Source: Anaeromyxobacter sp. Fw109-5 (GTDB lineage Bacteria; Myxococcota; Myxococcia; Myxococcales; Anaeromyxobacteraceae). Taken from it: a DNA stretch of 64,000 bases. The DNA is taken from contig NC_009675.1 in assembly GCF_000017505.1 (NCBI RefSeq), positions 2,728,001 to 2,792,000 on the forward strand, in the 5' to 3' direction. Each line of letters begins with the position of its first letter. Within the stretch, counting starts at the first letter, position 1. Shown piece after piece: positions 26,156 to 34,973 of this stretch. The notes under the pieces were generated by a model. That model had not been told where the DNA came from. It did not search any database and saw nothing but the letters and a program-made list of their open reading frames with translations. Both the position numbers and the translations under genes were made by a program.

Positions 26156-29100
26156 GCGCCACCTCCTCCTCGCGCTCGTCCGCCGCGAGGACCTCGGCGT
26201 CGCGGCCGCGGCCCATCGAGGCGTACAGCACCGGCAGCACCACCAGGGTGAGGAGCGTCGACGACAGCACGCCCCCGATGACCACCGTCGCGAGCGGCCG
26301 CTGCACCTCCGCGCCCACGCCGGTGTTCACCGCCATGGGCACGAAGCCGATGGCGGCGACGGCCGCCGTCATGAGCACCGGCCGCAGGCGCGTGATCGCC
26401 GCCTCCCGCACCGCCTCCGCGAGCGGGCGGCCGCGCGCGAGGAGCTGCCGCACGCGCGAGACGAGCACCATGTCCCCGAGCACCGACACGCCCGAGAGCG
26501 CGATGAAGCCGACGGCCGCCGAGATCGAGAACGGCATCCCGCGCGCGAGGAGCGCCACGACCCCGCCGATCATCGCGAACGGCACCCCCGCGAAGATGCG
26601 CAGCGCGTCGAGGGCGCGCCGGTAGGTGAGGTAGAGCAGCCCGAAGATCAGCAGCAGCGCCGCAGGGACCACGACGAGCAGCCGCGAGCGCGCCCGCTCC
26701 AGGTTCTCGAACTGGCCGCCGTAGCGGAGCCAGTAGCCCTCCGGGAGCTCCAGCTCGGCGTCGAGCCGCCGGCGCACCTCGGACACGAAGCCGCCCAGAT
26801 CCCGCCCCCGGACGTTGGCCTGCACCACCACCCGGCGCTTCCCCCACTCGCGCTGGATGGTGGTCGGCCCGCTCACCTCCCGGATCGTGGCGAGGCGGCC
26901 GAGCGGGACCCGGTCTCCGCTCGGCGTGCGCACCGGCACGGTGGCGAGCTTCTCCGGATCTTCGCGGTAGGGCGCGCGCAGCCGGACGGCGAGCGGGAAG
27001 CGGCGCTCCCCCTCGCGCACCTCGCCGGCCACCCGCGTGCCGACCGCCTCGACGACGTCGAGCACGTCGCGGGCGGCGACGCCGTGCCGCGCGACGGCGG
27101 CGCGGTCCACGCGGACCTCGAGCACCGGCTGGCCGGTGATCTGCTCGACCGACACGTCCGCCGCGCCGGGCACCTCCCGGACGATGCGCTCCACCTCCCG
27201 GGCGGTCGCCTTCAGCACGTCGAGATCGTCGCCGAACACCTTCACGCCGAGATCCCCGCGGACGCCGGCGATCATCTCGTTCACCCGCATCTCGATGGGC
27301 TGCAGGAACGAGAGCCGCATCCCCGGCAGCGACGCGAGCGCCTCCTGCATGCGCGCCGCGAGCTCCTCCTGCGTCTCCGCCCGCGTCCAGCGCTCCCGCG
27401 GCTGGAGCGTGACGAACACGTCGGTCAGCTCGACCCCCATCGGATCGGTGGCGACCTCGGCGGTGCCGGTGCGCGACCAGACCCGCTTCACCTCGTCCGG
27501 GAACCGCGCCCGCAGCACCTGCTCGATGCGCGTGCCGTAGCGGAGCGACTCCTCCAGGGACACGTCCGCGAGCCGGACCGTGTTCACCACGATCGTCCCC
27601 TCGGACAGGCGCGGGATGAACTCGCTGCCGAGCCGCGTGGCGAGGAGCCCCGCCGCCGCCACCGCGGCGACGGCGCCGGCGAGCACGGCGCGCCGGTGCG
27701 CGAGCGCCCAGTCGAGGAGCGGACGGTAAGCGGCCGCGAGCTTCCGCGCCAGCCACGGCTCACGGCGCGGGACGTCGTGACCGCCCCGGCGCAGCACGTA
27801 CGAGGCCAGCACCGGCATCACCGTCAGCGACACGAGCGCCGAGCCCAGCAGCGCGAGCACCACGGTCAGCGCCATGGGGCGGAAGAGCTTCCCCTCCACG
27901 CCCTCGAGCGCGAGGATCGGGAGGTACACGACGAGGATCACGAGCTCGCCGAAGAGGGTGGGACGCCGCACCTCGAGCGTCGCGTCGCGCACCACGTCGA
28001 GCACGCTCCGCCGCCCGCCCGCCTCCGACAGCCGCCGCTCGGCGTTCTCGACCAGGATGACCGAGCTGTCCACCACGAGCCCGAAGTCGATCGCCCCGAG
28101 CGACATGAGGGACGCGGCGATCCCGAGCCGCAGCATGCCGTGGAAGGCGAACAGCATGGAGAGCGGGATGGCCGCCGCGACCACGAGCCCCGCCCGCCAG
28201 CTCCCCAGCAGCGCGAACAGCACCGCCACGACCAGCAGCGCGCCCTCCACCAGGTTCGTGCGCACCGTGCGCAGCACGAGGTCCACCAGCTCGGTGCGCT
28301 CGTAGACGGGCTCCACCTCGACGCCCGCCGGGAGGCGTGCCTTCACCTCCTCGAGCCGCAGCGCGAGCGCGTCGGTGACCTGGTGGGCGTTCTCGCCGAC
28401 CAGCATGAAGCCGAGCCCGAGGATCGCCTCCCCCTCCCCGTCCGCGGTGGTCGCGCCGCGGCGGATCTCGTGGCCCGCCTCCACGCGGGCGAGATCGCGC
28501 AAGCGCACGGGGACGCCGCCGCGCGCCGCCACCACCACGTCCGCCACCGCTCGGGGCCCGTCCAGCGCGCCGACGCCCAGCACGAGGCTGGCCGCTCCAC
28601 CCCGCGAGATCACCCCGCCGCCCACGTTCGCGTTGTTCGCCTCGAGGGCCGTGTACACGTCCGCGAGGGCGAGATCGAACTGCTGCAGCCGCAGCGGATC
28701 CACCACCACGTGCCACTGCTTCTCGAGCCCTCCCCAGGCGTTCACCTCCGCGACGCCGGGGACGGTCCGGAGCTGGGGGGCGATGACCCAGTCGTGGAGC
28801 GTGCGCAGCTCCTCGAGCGGCACGGTCCGGCTCTTCACGACGTAGTGGAAGATCTCGCCGAGCCCGGTCGCGACCGGCCCGAGCGTGGGGCGCTCCACGC
28901 CCGGCGGGAGCTCCACGGTCCCGAGCCGCTCCGCCACCTGCTGCCGTGCAAACCAGAGATCGGTGCCGTCGGCGAAGCGGACCGTCACCTGCGAGAGGCC
29001 GAACTTCGAGATGGACCGCACCTCCCCCACGCGCGGCAGCCCGGAGAGCGCGGCCTCGACGGGCACGGTGAGCTGGCGCTCGACCTCCTCCGGGGTGAGC

Positions 29101-29264
29101 GCGGGCGCGGTCCCGTTCACCTGCACCTGGACGTCCGTCGTATCGGGGAAGGCGTCCACCGGGAGCGCGCGGAACGCGAGCGCGCCCGAGACGGCGAGCG
29201 CCGCCGTCGCGACGAGCACCGCGCCGCGGTGCGCCAGGGACCAGCCGACGATGTGGGCGAGCAT
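26142..29264 (-). CDS. czcA: Heavy-metal efflux RND pump (CzcA-like)
   Basis: 1040 residues, the normal length for the HME branch of RND pumps. Twelve membrane segments are expected; TM4 carries DFGLVVDSSVILVEN, in which the two aspartates and the glutamate match the proton-relay signature of CzcA-type exporters. The N-terminal FPDTTDVQVQV and late FIALSGVSVLGDMVLVS segments are typical. The DFG-x3-D pattern favours divalent cations (zinc, cobalt, cadmium, nickel) over copper/silver. It abuts the adaptor gene and overlaps the outer-membrane gene, forming one transcription unit with them. Confidence 0.95.
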   Translation of the reverse strand: MLAHIVGWSLAHRGAVLVATAALAVSGALAFRALPVDAFPDTTDVQVQVNGTAPALTPEEVERQLTVPVEAALSGLPRVGEVRSISKFGLSQVTVRFADGTDLWFARQQVAERLGTVELPPGVERPTLGPVATGLGEIFHYVVKSRTVPLEELRTLHDWVIAPQLRTVPGVAEVNAWGGLEKQWHVVVDPLRLQQFDLALADVYTALEANNANVGGGVISRGGAASLVLGVGALDGPRAVADVVVAARGGVPVRLRDLARVEAGHEIRRGATTADGEGEAILGLGFMLVGENAHQVTDALALRLEEVKARLPAGVEVEPVYERTELVDLVLRTVRTNLVEGALLVVAVLFALLGSWRAGLVVAAAIPLSMLFAFHGMLRLGIAASLMSLGAIDFGLVVDSSVILVENAERRLSEAGGRRSVLDVVRDATLEVRRPTLFGELVILVVYLPILALEGVEGKLFRPMALTVVLALLGSALVSLTVMPVLASYVLRRGGHDVPRREPWLARKLAAAYRPLLDWALAHRRAVLAGAVAAVAAAGLLATRLGSEFIPRLSEGTIVVNTVRLADVSLEESLRYGTRIEQVLRARFPDEVKRVWSRTGTAEVATDPMGVELTDVFVTLQPRERWTRAETQEELAARMQEALASLPGMRLSFLQPIEMRVNEMIAGVRGDLGVKVFGDDLDVLKATAREVERIVREVPGAADVSVEQITGQPVLEVRVDRAAVARHGVAARDVLDVVEAVGTRVAGEVREGERRFPLAVRLRAPYREDPEKLATVPVRTPSGDRVPLGRLATIREVSGPTTIQREWGKRRVVVQANVRGRDLGGFVSEVRRRLDAELELPEGYWLRYGGQFENLERARSRLLVVVPAALLLIFGLLYLTYRRALDALRIFAGVPFAMIGGVVALLARGMPFSISAAVGFIALSGVSVLGDMVLVSRVRQLLARGRPLAEAVREAAITRLRPVLMTAAVAAIGFVPMAVNTGVGAEVQRPLATVVIGGVLSSTLLTLVVLPVLYASMGRGRDAEVLAADEREEEVARVSP

Positions 29265-30856
29265 CAGCGCTCCTCGAGATCGCAGCAGCCCGCGCCGATG
29301 GACTCCTTCGAGATCTCGGTCTTGAGCAAGAAGGCGCCGGTGGTGACGACCTCGGCGCCCGCGGGGAGGCCGCCCCGGATCTCGACCGCGCCGCCCTCCG
29401 CCTCACCCAGCTCCACCGCCACCGGCTCGAACACGCGCGGCTCGCGGCGCGCGAACACGACCGCGCGCCCCTCGACGTGCTGCACGGCCTCGCGCGGGAC
29501 GAGCAGCGCCGAGTGCGGCTCGGAGACCCGGATCTCCGCGCGGAGGAAGGTTCCCGCCTTCAAGGCGCGCCTCGGGTTGGGGAGCTCGACGCGCGCGCGC
29601 ACCGTGCGCGAGGCCGGATCGACCCGCGGCGAGACCCGCGCGATCTTCCCCTCCAGCGGGCCGCCCGGGACCCCCTCGAGCGTGACCCGCACCGGCTGTC
29701 CGGGCTGGACCCGTCCTGCGGTCGCCTCGGGCACCTCGAGCTCCGCCCACATCCGCGAGAGGTCCGCGATCTCCATGAGCACCTGCCCGGCCGAGACGGA
29801 GCGGCCGGCGACCGCGTCGCGCGACACGACCGTGCCGTCCAGCGGCGCGCGCAGCACGTGCCGGCCCGCGGCCGCACCGGGGGCGGCCCCCGCGGCCACC
29901 AGCGAGCCGCGGGCGGCGTCGTGCTCCGCCTGCGCAGCCGCGAGCTCCCGGCGCGCCTCCTCCGCCTCCTTGCGCGGCGCGAGCCCGTCCTGCACCAGCG
30001 CGTCCGCGCGTGACGCCGCGGCGCGGGCGGCGGCGAGGCGCGCCTGCGCCGCCGCGAGGCGCGCCTGCTCCTCGCCCACCGAGGCCGAGGCGAGCACCAC
30101 GAGGGGATCGCCCGCCCGGACGTCGTCGCCCAGGTCGGCCTTCACCTCGAGCACCCGCGCCTCCGCGCGCGGGGAGAGCTGGGCCAGACGGTTCCCGTCG
30201 AACGCGAGCTGGCCTACCACCTCCAGCGTCCGCGCGAGCTCGCGCGGCTCGACGCGCGCGGTCTCGATGCCCGCCTCGTCGGCGACCCGCGCGGAGGCGA
30301 GCACCACGCGGGTGCCCGGCTCCGGAAACGGGGGCGGCGCGGCGCCGGCCGCCGCGAGGCGCTCGGGGTGACAGCGCGGGCAGTCGGACTCGGGGAAGCC
30401 GTGCTCGCGGCAGTAGTCGTTCGCCGCCACGAACTTCGCGACGAGGCGCGGGTCGCACTTCGTGCACCTCGACTCGGGCACGCCGTGCTCCCTGCACCAG
30501 TCGGCGGGCGCAGGCGCGGCCGCGAACGTGAGCTTCGGGTTGCACTCCAGGCACTGCGACTCCGGCACGCCGTGCTCCGCGCACCAGTCGCCCTGCGCCT
30601 GGAACACGGGCGCGAGATCGGGGTTGCAGCGCGTGCAGAGCTCGGCGGGCACGCGGTGCGCGCAGCGCGCCGGGGCGGGGGCCTCACCCCCGTGGCCGTG
30701 CCCGTCGTCCGGCCCGTGACCGCGCTGCGCGCCCGTCGCGTCGGAGCCACGCTCGGCGCTGACGCCCTCGGCCTTCGGCCCGGACGGGGTGGCGCTCGAC
30801 GCCCCGCCGCAGCCCACGGCGAGCGCCGCCGCGAGCGCGATGGCGCGGCGGCTCAC
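29264..30856 (-). CDS. czcB: RND periplasmic adaptor with four N-terminal Cys/His repeats (CzcB-like)
   Basis: 530 residues. A lipobox (LAVGC, Cys16) anchors it. Residues about 46-57 are His/Gly/Asp-rich (GHGPDDGHGHGG). Residues 65-163 hold four copies of a module of the form CxEHGxPExxCxxCxP (cysteines 92/102/105, 121/131/134, 149/159/162; the first copy is divergent at 65/74/77). From about 180 the usual adaptor follows: barrel-sandwich hybrid halves, a helical hairpin rich in Ala/Arg, VVSRDAVAGRSVSAGQVLMEIADLS and the C-terminal membrane-proximal domain. The extreme C-terminus has a CC pair. GTG 30856 overlaps the preceding small gene by 4 bases. The repeats are probably metal-binding. Confidence 0.93.
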   Translation of the reverse strand: MSRRAIALAAALAVGCGGASSATPSGPKAEGVSAERGSDATGAQRGHGPDDGHGHGGEAPAPARCAHRVPAELCTRCNPDLAPVFQAQGDWCAEHGVPESQCLECNPKLTFAAAPAPADWCREHGVPESRCTKCDPRLVAKFVAANDYCREHGFPESDCPRCHPERLAAAGAAPPPFPEPGTRVVLASARVADEAGIETARVEPRELARTLEVVGQLAFDGNRLAQLSPRAEARVLEVKADLGDDVRAGDPLVVLASASVGEEQARLAAAQARLAAARAAASRADALVQDGLAPRKEAEEARRELAAAQAEHDAARGSLVAAGAAPGAAAGRHVLRAPLDGTVVSRDAVAGRSVSAGQVLMEIADLSRMWAELEVPEATAGRVQPGQPVRVTLEGVPGGPLEGKIARVSPRVDPASRTVRARVELPNPRRALKAGTFLRAEIRVSEPHSALLVPREAVQHVEGRAVVFARREPRVFEPVAVELGEAEGGAVEIRGGLPAGAEVVTTGAFLLKTEISKESIGAGCCDLEER

Positions 30857-31134
30857 TTCACGCCCTTTCGCGCCAGCTCCGGGTGGCAGAGTGCGCACTG
30901 CGACTCCGGCCGGTCGTGCTCGGCGCACCAGTCGCCCTTCGCCTTGAACACCGGCGCGAGCTTCGGGTTGCAGCGGGTGCAGAGCGGCTTCGCGACGCCG
31001 TGCGCGCACGCCTCCGCCTTCTGCTGGACGGAGGGGGCCTCGGCGGCCTTCGGCGCGGACGTGTCGGCGGCGAGGGCGGGCGTGGCGAAGAGGGTGGAGA
31101 GGGCGAGCAGCGACGGGGCGAGCTTCGAGATCAT
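30853..31134 (-). CDS. Small exported protein with two Cys/His repeats shared with CzcB
   Basis: 93 residues. ATG 31134 follows GGAGGA. It has a signal peptide (LLALSTLFATPALAAD), a short linker, and then two modules like those in the adjacent adaptor: CAHGVAKPLCTRCNP and DWCAEHDRPESQCALCHP. Each module offers Cys, His, Cys, Cys as potential ligands. It is probably a periplasmic metal-binding protein that supplies or buffers metal for the pump. Its stop overlaps the czcB start by 4 bases, so expression is coupled. The similarity to the adaptor N-terminus suggests one arose from the other by duplication. Confidence 0.83.
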   Translation of the reverse strand: MISKLAPSLLALSTLFATPALAADTSAPKAAEAPSVQQKAEACAHGVAKPLCTRCNPKLAPVFKAKGDWCAEHDRPESQCALCHPELARKGVK

Positions 31135-31244
31135 GGGGTCCTCCGCGCGTCCGCATCGCGGACGCCGGATCAGGGACGACAGGTGGCGATGGATCGGGTG
31201 CCCGCGGCGTCGCGTGGACGCACCTCGGGCGCGAGCGGCGCTCG

Positions 31245-31553
31245 CTAGCGTCGCGGAGGATGGAAGATGTCGGCGGGCGCCGTGCGCCCGGCGAGCGCGG
31301 CGTCCACGAACGCCACGTCGACCCCGGCCGTCGAGACCGGAGCGAGCGCGGCGGTGCCCGCCGGCTCGATGCCGCGCACGGCGCAGCAGCCGCAGGCGAG
31401 GCCCGGCGGGCAGTCCGGGCACGGCACGTCGTCGCGCTCCGGCGCCCTCTCCTCCGAGCAGCACGCGTCGTCGCCCCCGGCGAGCGGGAGCGCCGGGGCG
31501 GCGGTCGTCGCGAGCGCGAGGGCGGCGCAGAGGGCGCGGAACCAGGCGGGCAT
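31245..31553 (-). CDS. Small exported Cys-rich protein at head of metal efflux operon
   Basis: 102 residues with a signal peptide (RALCAALALATTAAPALP). The mature part has a CC pair, a CPDC and a CGCC cluster, and ends in a FHPPRR motif. The cysteine clusters suggest metal binding outside the cytoplasm. It is the first gene of the czc-type operon; 110 bases separate it from the next small gene. The start at 31553 has no visible ribosome binding site but sits only about 10 bases from a good promoter, which would give a nearly leaderless message. I do not recognise a named family. Confidence 0.75.
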   Translation of the reverse strand: MPAWFRALCAALALATTAAPALPLAGGDDACCSEERAPERDDVPCPDCPPGLACGCCAVRGIEPAGTAALAPVSTAGVDVAFVDAALAGRTAPADIFHPPRR

Positions 31554-31563
31554 GCGGACCAGC

Positions 31564-31593
31564 CGATTACCGCGGTACGCGCCGACCCGTCAA
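31564..31593 (-). promoter_or_regulatory. Promoter of metal efflux operon with palindrome in the spacer
   Basis: On the minus strand TTGACG (31593-31588) and TAATCG (31569-31564) are 18 bases apart. The perfect 10-base palindrome TACCGCGGTA (31568-31577) overlaps the -10 end of the spacer, an arrangement reminiscent of MerR-type or ArsR-type operator sites. Transcription would start within a few bases of the ATG at 31553. Confidence 0.45.
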
Positions 31594-31709
31594 CCTGCGC
31601 AGTGTCCTACCTGCCCCCCTGCTGGAGCAGGGACCGTGGGGACGGACGCGCGACGGACCGCTCGTGTCGTTGTAGAAGGGGACGCCCAACCCCGAGATCT
31701 GGAGGCTCC

Positions 31710-33104
31710 GTGATCTGCAGAACCCAGCGCTTCACCCCGCTCGTCCTCGCCGCTGCCCTCGCGACCGGCGGGTGCGGCTCGGACGACGACAAGTCCTGCG
31801 ACGTGGCGAGGCAGACCGGCTGCGGCACCGGGCTCGTGTGCGAGCCGGTCGAGGGCGGCCGCAGCGTCTGCGCGCAGCCGGTCGTCATCAGCGGCAACGT
31901 GTTCGACCTCGCGACCGCGATGGGCATCGAGAAGGCGCGCGTGGTCGCCCTCGACGCCAACCGCTCGCCCATCAGCACGGTCGCGATCACCGACGCCGCC
32001 GGCGACTTCAGCATCCAGGTGTCGAACCCGCGCACGAGGGACGGCGCGCCCGTCGCCCGCGACGTCTTCCTCCGCGCGGACGCGCAGGGCTACGCGACCT
32101 TCCCCTCCGGCATCCGCCAGGCGCTGCCCGTCAACACGGCGGGGGGCGTCAGCCTCGACGGCAAGCTCGTGGTCGCGGATCCGCAGACCACCGACGTCGG
32201 CCTCATCGAGATCCCCTCCGCCGGCACCGGCACCATCTCCGGCACCGCCGCGGTGCCCGCGAACCAGCCGGGGGTGCTCGTGGTGGCAGAGACGGCCGAC
32301 GGCCAGGCCTTCAGCGCCCTCGCGGACCGGAACGGCGACTACGCGATCTTCAACCTCGCGCCCGGTGATTACTCCGTGCGGGCCTACGCGCGCGGCGCGG
32401 TTCACCCGGCCGCGAGCGCGGCCGTGATCGCGGACCAGGTGACGGACGTGGATCTCGCCATGGGCGGCAACGCCACCGGGACGGTCAGCGGCCAGGTCCA
32501 GGTCGTCAACCCCGGCACGGGCAAGGAGACCTCGGTCATCCTCGTCGTCGAGTCCACGTTCGACGAGGCCCTCGCGCGCGGCGAGACGCCCCCCGGCCTG
32601 CGCGCGCCGGAGGCCGGCGCCCCCTCGATCACGGGCGCGTGGCAGATCACCGGCGTGCCGCCCGGCCGCTACGTCGCGCTCGCCGCGTTCGAGAACGACC
32701 TGCTCGTGAGGGATCCCGACGTCTGCATCTCCGGCACGGACATCCAGCACCTCGAGGTCGTCGCGGGCGTCCCGACGGGCGCCGTCGACTTCAAGGTCAC
32801 CGGCGCCCTGGACGTGATCTCGCCGGGCGCCAACGGCCCGGAGCTGCTGACGACGGCGACCCCGAAGCTCGTCTGGGAGGACGACAGCTCGGAGGATGCG
32901 TACGAGATCACGATCGTCGACGCGTTCGGCGTCCCGGTCTTTCCCGAGCCGGTGATCATCGCCGGAGCGAGCGGCGGGAACCCGGAGTACCAGGTCGTCG
33001 ATCCCCTTCCTCCGGGGTATTACCAGTTCAAGGTCAAGTCGGCGAAGGCCGGCTGCTATCTGTCCCAGACCGAGGATCTGAAGGGCGTCTTCATCGTCCC
33101 GTAG
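31710..33104 (+). CDS. Lipoprotein with carboxypeptidase-regulatory-like repeats
   Basis: 464 residues. GTG 31710 follows GGAGG. A signal and lipobox (ATGGC) precede a small Cys-rich stretch (KSCDVARQTGCGTGLVC) like those that open many myxobacterial surface lipoproteins. Then come several beta-sandwich repeats of the carboxypeptidase regulatory type: VISGNVFDLATAMGIEKARVVALD, GTISGTAAVPANQPGVLVVAE, GTVSGQVQVV, each followed by DRNGDYAIFNLAPGDYSVRAYA-like turns. A C-terminal fibronectin-like segment (TPKLVWEDDSSEDAYEITIVD) ends the protein. It is a probable cell-surface adhesin or carbohydrate-contacting protein; no catalytic motif is seen. Confidence 0.85.
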   Translation: MICRTQRFTPLVLAAALATGGCGSDDDKSCDVARQTGCGTGLVCEPVEGGRSVCAQPVVISGNVFDLATAMGIEKARVVALDANRSPISTVAITDAAGDFSIQVSNPRTRDGAPVARDVFLRADAQGYATFPSGIRQALPVNTAGGVSLDGKLVVADPQTTDVGLIEIPSAGTGTISGTAAVPANQPGVLVVAETADGQAFSALADRNGDYAIFNLAPGDYSVRAYARGAVHPAASAAVIADQVTDVDLAMGGNATGTVSGQVQVVNPGTGKETSVILVVESTFDEALARGETPPGLRAPEAGAPSITGAWQITGVPPGRYVALAAFENDLLVRDPDVCISGTDIQHLEVVAGVPTGAVDFKVTGALDVISPGANGPELLTTATPKLVWEDDSSEDAYEITIVDAFGVPVFPEPVIIAGASGGNPEYQVVDPLPPGYYQFKVKSAKAGCYLSQTEDLKGVFIVP

Positions 33105-33160
33105 CGCCGCTCCCGCAGTCCGCCGGCCGCGCTCGCCGCCTCCACAGGGCCGTTCAGAAT

Positions 33161-33175
33161 TCCCCCGAGAGGGGA
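33161..33175. terminator. Possible weak bidirectional terminator
   Basis: TCCCC and GGGGA form a five-base stem with a five-base loop between two convergent genes (stops at 33104 and 33190). There is no T-run. The position fits a terminator; the sequence evidence is slight. Confidence 0.25.
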
Positions 33176-33189
33176 GCTCTGGACCGCCC

Positions 33190-34602
33190 TCACGGCGCGG
33201 GCGCGGCCGGCGTGCTCTCCGGCACGAGCTGCGGTGCGTCGTGCGCGAGCGGCAGCCGGACCGTGAAGATCGTCCCCACCCCCTCCATGCTCGCGACGCT
33301 GATGCTGCCCGCGTGCGCCTCGACGAGCCGCCTGACCACGTACAGGCCCAGCCCGGCCCCCGCGACCGCCGAGCGCAGGTTGCCGGTGCGCCGGAACGGT
33401 TCGAAGATCGCGGTCCGATCGCGCTCGGCGATGCCGATGCCGTGGTCGGCCACCTGGATCACGGCCTCCCCCTTCGAGGTGCGGAGCGAGGCCCGCACCT
33501 CGCCGCCGGCGGGCGAGTACTTGATGGCGTTCGAGAGCAGGTTGGCGAGCACCTGCTCGATGCGCAGCGGGTCGCAGTACACCGGCACCGCGTGATCCGG
33601 GACCTCCGAGACGAGGCGGTGGCGCGACGAGGTGCCCTCGAAGAGCTCGAGCGCGCTCCGGACGAGGTCCCGCAGGTCCACCCGCTCGACGCGCATCTCG
33701 ACCTCGCCGGCCTCGATCCGTGCGGTGTCGAGCAGGTCGTTCAGCATCCGCTCGAGCTTCGCCGCCTGGCGTCGCACCACGTCCACCGCCCGGCGAAGCC
33801 GGGGCTCGGGTGGGAGGGGTGTGCCCGGCGGGATCGCCGCGGCCGTGAGCTTGAGCGCGGAGACCGGGTTGCGGAGGTCGTGCGCGACGCTCGCGAGGAA
33901 CGCTGCTTGCCCCTGCCGCTGCCGCGCCAGCGCGTCGGCCATGCGGTTGAAGTCCCGCGCCATGCGCGCGACCTCCTCGGGCCCCTCCTCGTTCGCGCGG
34001 ACGTTGGGATCTCCGCCGCCGAAGCGCGCGAGGGCGTTCGACAGCTCGAGCACGGGCCGTAGCGCCCTGGCCCGGAGCCACCAGACCAGCACCGAGGACG
34101 CCGCGACGATCGCGAGCGCGACGGCGATGCCGGCGGCGTCCGCGACCGTCTGCCAGCGGACCGCGCGGGCACGAGCGGCGCGCGCGTGCGCGATGTTCAC
34201 GTTCACCAGCTCGCCGACCGAGGCGTAGGCCTGCTCGAGGGCGGCCTCCTCGCCGGGCTGGCCCAGCCGGCTGGCGATCAGGTACTGCCCGACCGCGTCG
34301 ACGGCCTCCCGCGCCGCCTCGTGCTCCTCCGGCGACGAGAGGCCCCGGTCGGCGTCCACGAGGTGAGACGCGAGACGCCGCTCGTGATCCATCCGCACGA
34401 CCGGGTCGCTGCTGCGCGCGTGCACGAGCAGATCGATCGCCGCCTCCTCGGCCAGCCGGACGCTCTCGGCGGACGCGAGGATCCCGGCGTTCGCGCGTTG
34501 CAGCGCCGAGGTGATGACGGCGAGCGCGACGGCCGCGAGGATCCCGATGCCGGCGAATCCCGCCAGGACGGCTATGAGGCTCGCCTGCAGGCTCGTTTTC
34601 GT
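33190..34602 (-). CDS. Membrane sensor histidine kinase, apparent ACG start codon
   Basis: 470 residues if begun at ACG 34602. This start gives KTSLQASLIAVLAGFAGIG, a normal membrane-anchor N-terminus, and is preceded by GAGGAG seven bases upstream. No ATG, GTG or TTG exists in frame upstream, and the next usual start (GTG 34425) would remove the first membrane segment. Layout: TM1 about 5-30, a four-helix periplasmic sensor, TM2 about 147-170, HAMP, HisKA with His in VAHDLRNPVSALK, HATPase with NLLSNAIKYS, DHGIGI and GAGLGLYVV. No response regulator is adjacent, so it is an orphan kinase here. Domain identity is firm; the start is an inference. Confidence 0.85.
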   Translation of the reverse strand, partial: TKTSLQASLIAVLAGFAGIGILAAVALAVITSALQRANAGILASAESVRLAEEAAIDLLVHARSSDPVVRMDHERRLASHLVDADRGLSSPEEHEAAREAVDAVGQYLIASRLGQPGEEAALEQAYASVGELVNVNIAHARAARARAVRWQTVADAAGIAVALAIVAASSVLVWWLRARALRPVLELSNALARFGGGDPNVRANEEGPEEVARMARDFNRMADALARQRQGQAAFLASVAHDLRNPVSALKLTAAAIPPGTPLPPEPRLRRAVDVVRRQAAKLERMLNDLLDTARIEAGEVEMRVERVDLRDLVRSALELFEGTSSRHRLVSEVPDHAVPVYCDPLRIEQVLANLLSNAIKYSPAGGEVRASLRTSKGEAVIQVADHGIGIAERDRTAIFEPFRRTGNLRSAVAGAGLGLYVVRRLVEAHAGSISVASMEGVGTIFTVRLPLAHDAPQLVPESTPAAPAP

Positions 34603-34615
34603 GGGGAAGCTCCTC
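34600..34615 (-). promoter_or_regulatory. Ribosome binding site followed by ACG at the expected start
   Basis: On the minus strand GAGGAG (34615-34610) is followed by seven bases and then ACG AAA ACG AGC. Everything about the site is typical except that ATG is replaced by ACG. The out-of-frame ATG about 40 bases upstream cannot start this protein. Confidence 0.5.
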
Positions 34616-34973
34616 GTCCACCAACGGATAGGGATCTCCCATCCGCTGCGTGAAGCGACCCCGGCCGTTTTGGTGGGGGCCGGGCGCCCTGCCGCACGTT
34701 TGCTCGGGTACCCCCTTCACGATGCGACCGATCGCCGCAGCTGCGAGCTCCAGCTCCGCGGTCCTTCGAGCGTCACCGTAGCTCCTCGAGTAGGCCGCGA
34801 GGGATCGCGCGGGGCTCGCGCCTGCGTGACGCTTCCCGGGTGGCGAGCCCGTCCCACGCGGCGACCGGGACGATCGTTGGAATGCCAACCGTCTCGGAGC
34901 GCCCCCGCGCTCGCTCGTCACGGTCCTGCCGGTGCGCGCTGGACGCACCCGCTGCGCCGGGTATCCTGCGCCC
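34603..34973. other. Divergent intergenic region, 371 bases
   Basis: This stretch lies between the sensor kinase (leftward) and the ClC channel (rightward). It contains an imperfectly placed short dyad GTTGG-AATG-CCAAC (34876-34889) that could be an operator. I see no RNA gene and no convincing reading frame, and no strong promoter match. Confidence 0.5.

Noticed and set aside
25215-30371. A 1718-codon open frame on the plus strand
   Set aside because: It is the complement of the czcCBA genes; its composition is repetitive Arg/Ala/Ser with no motif.
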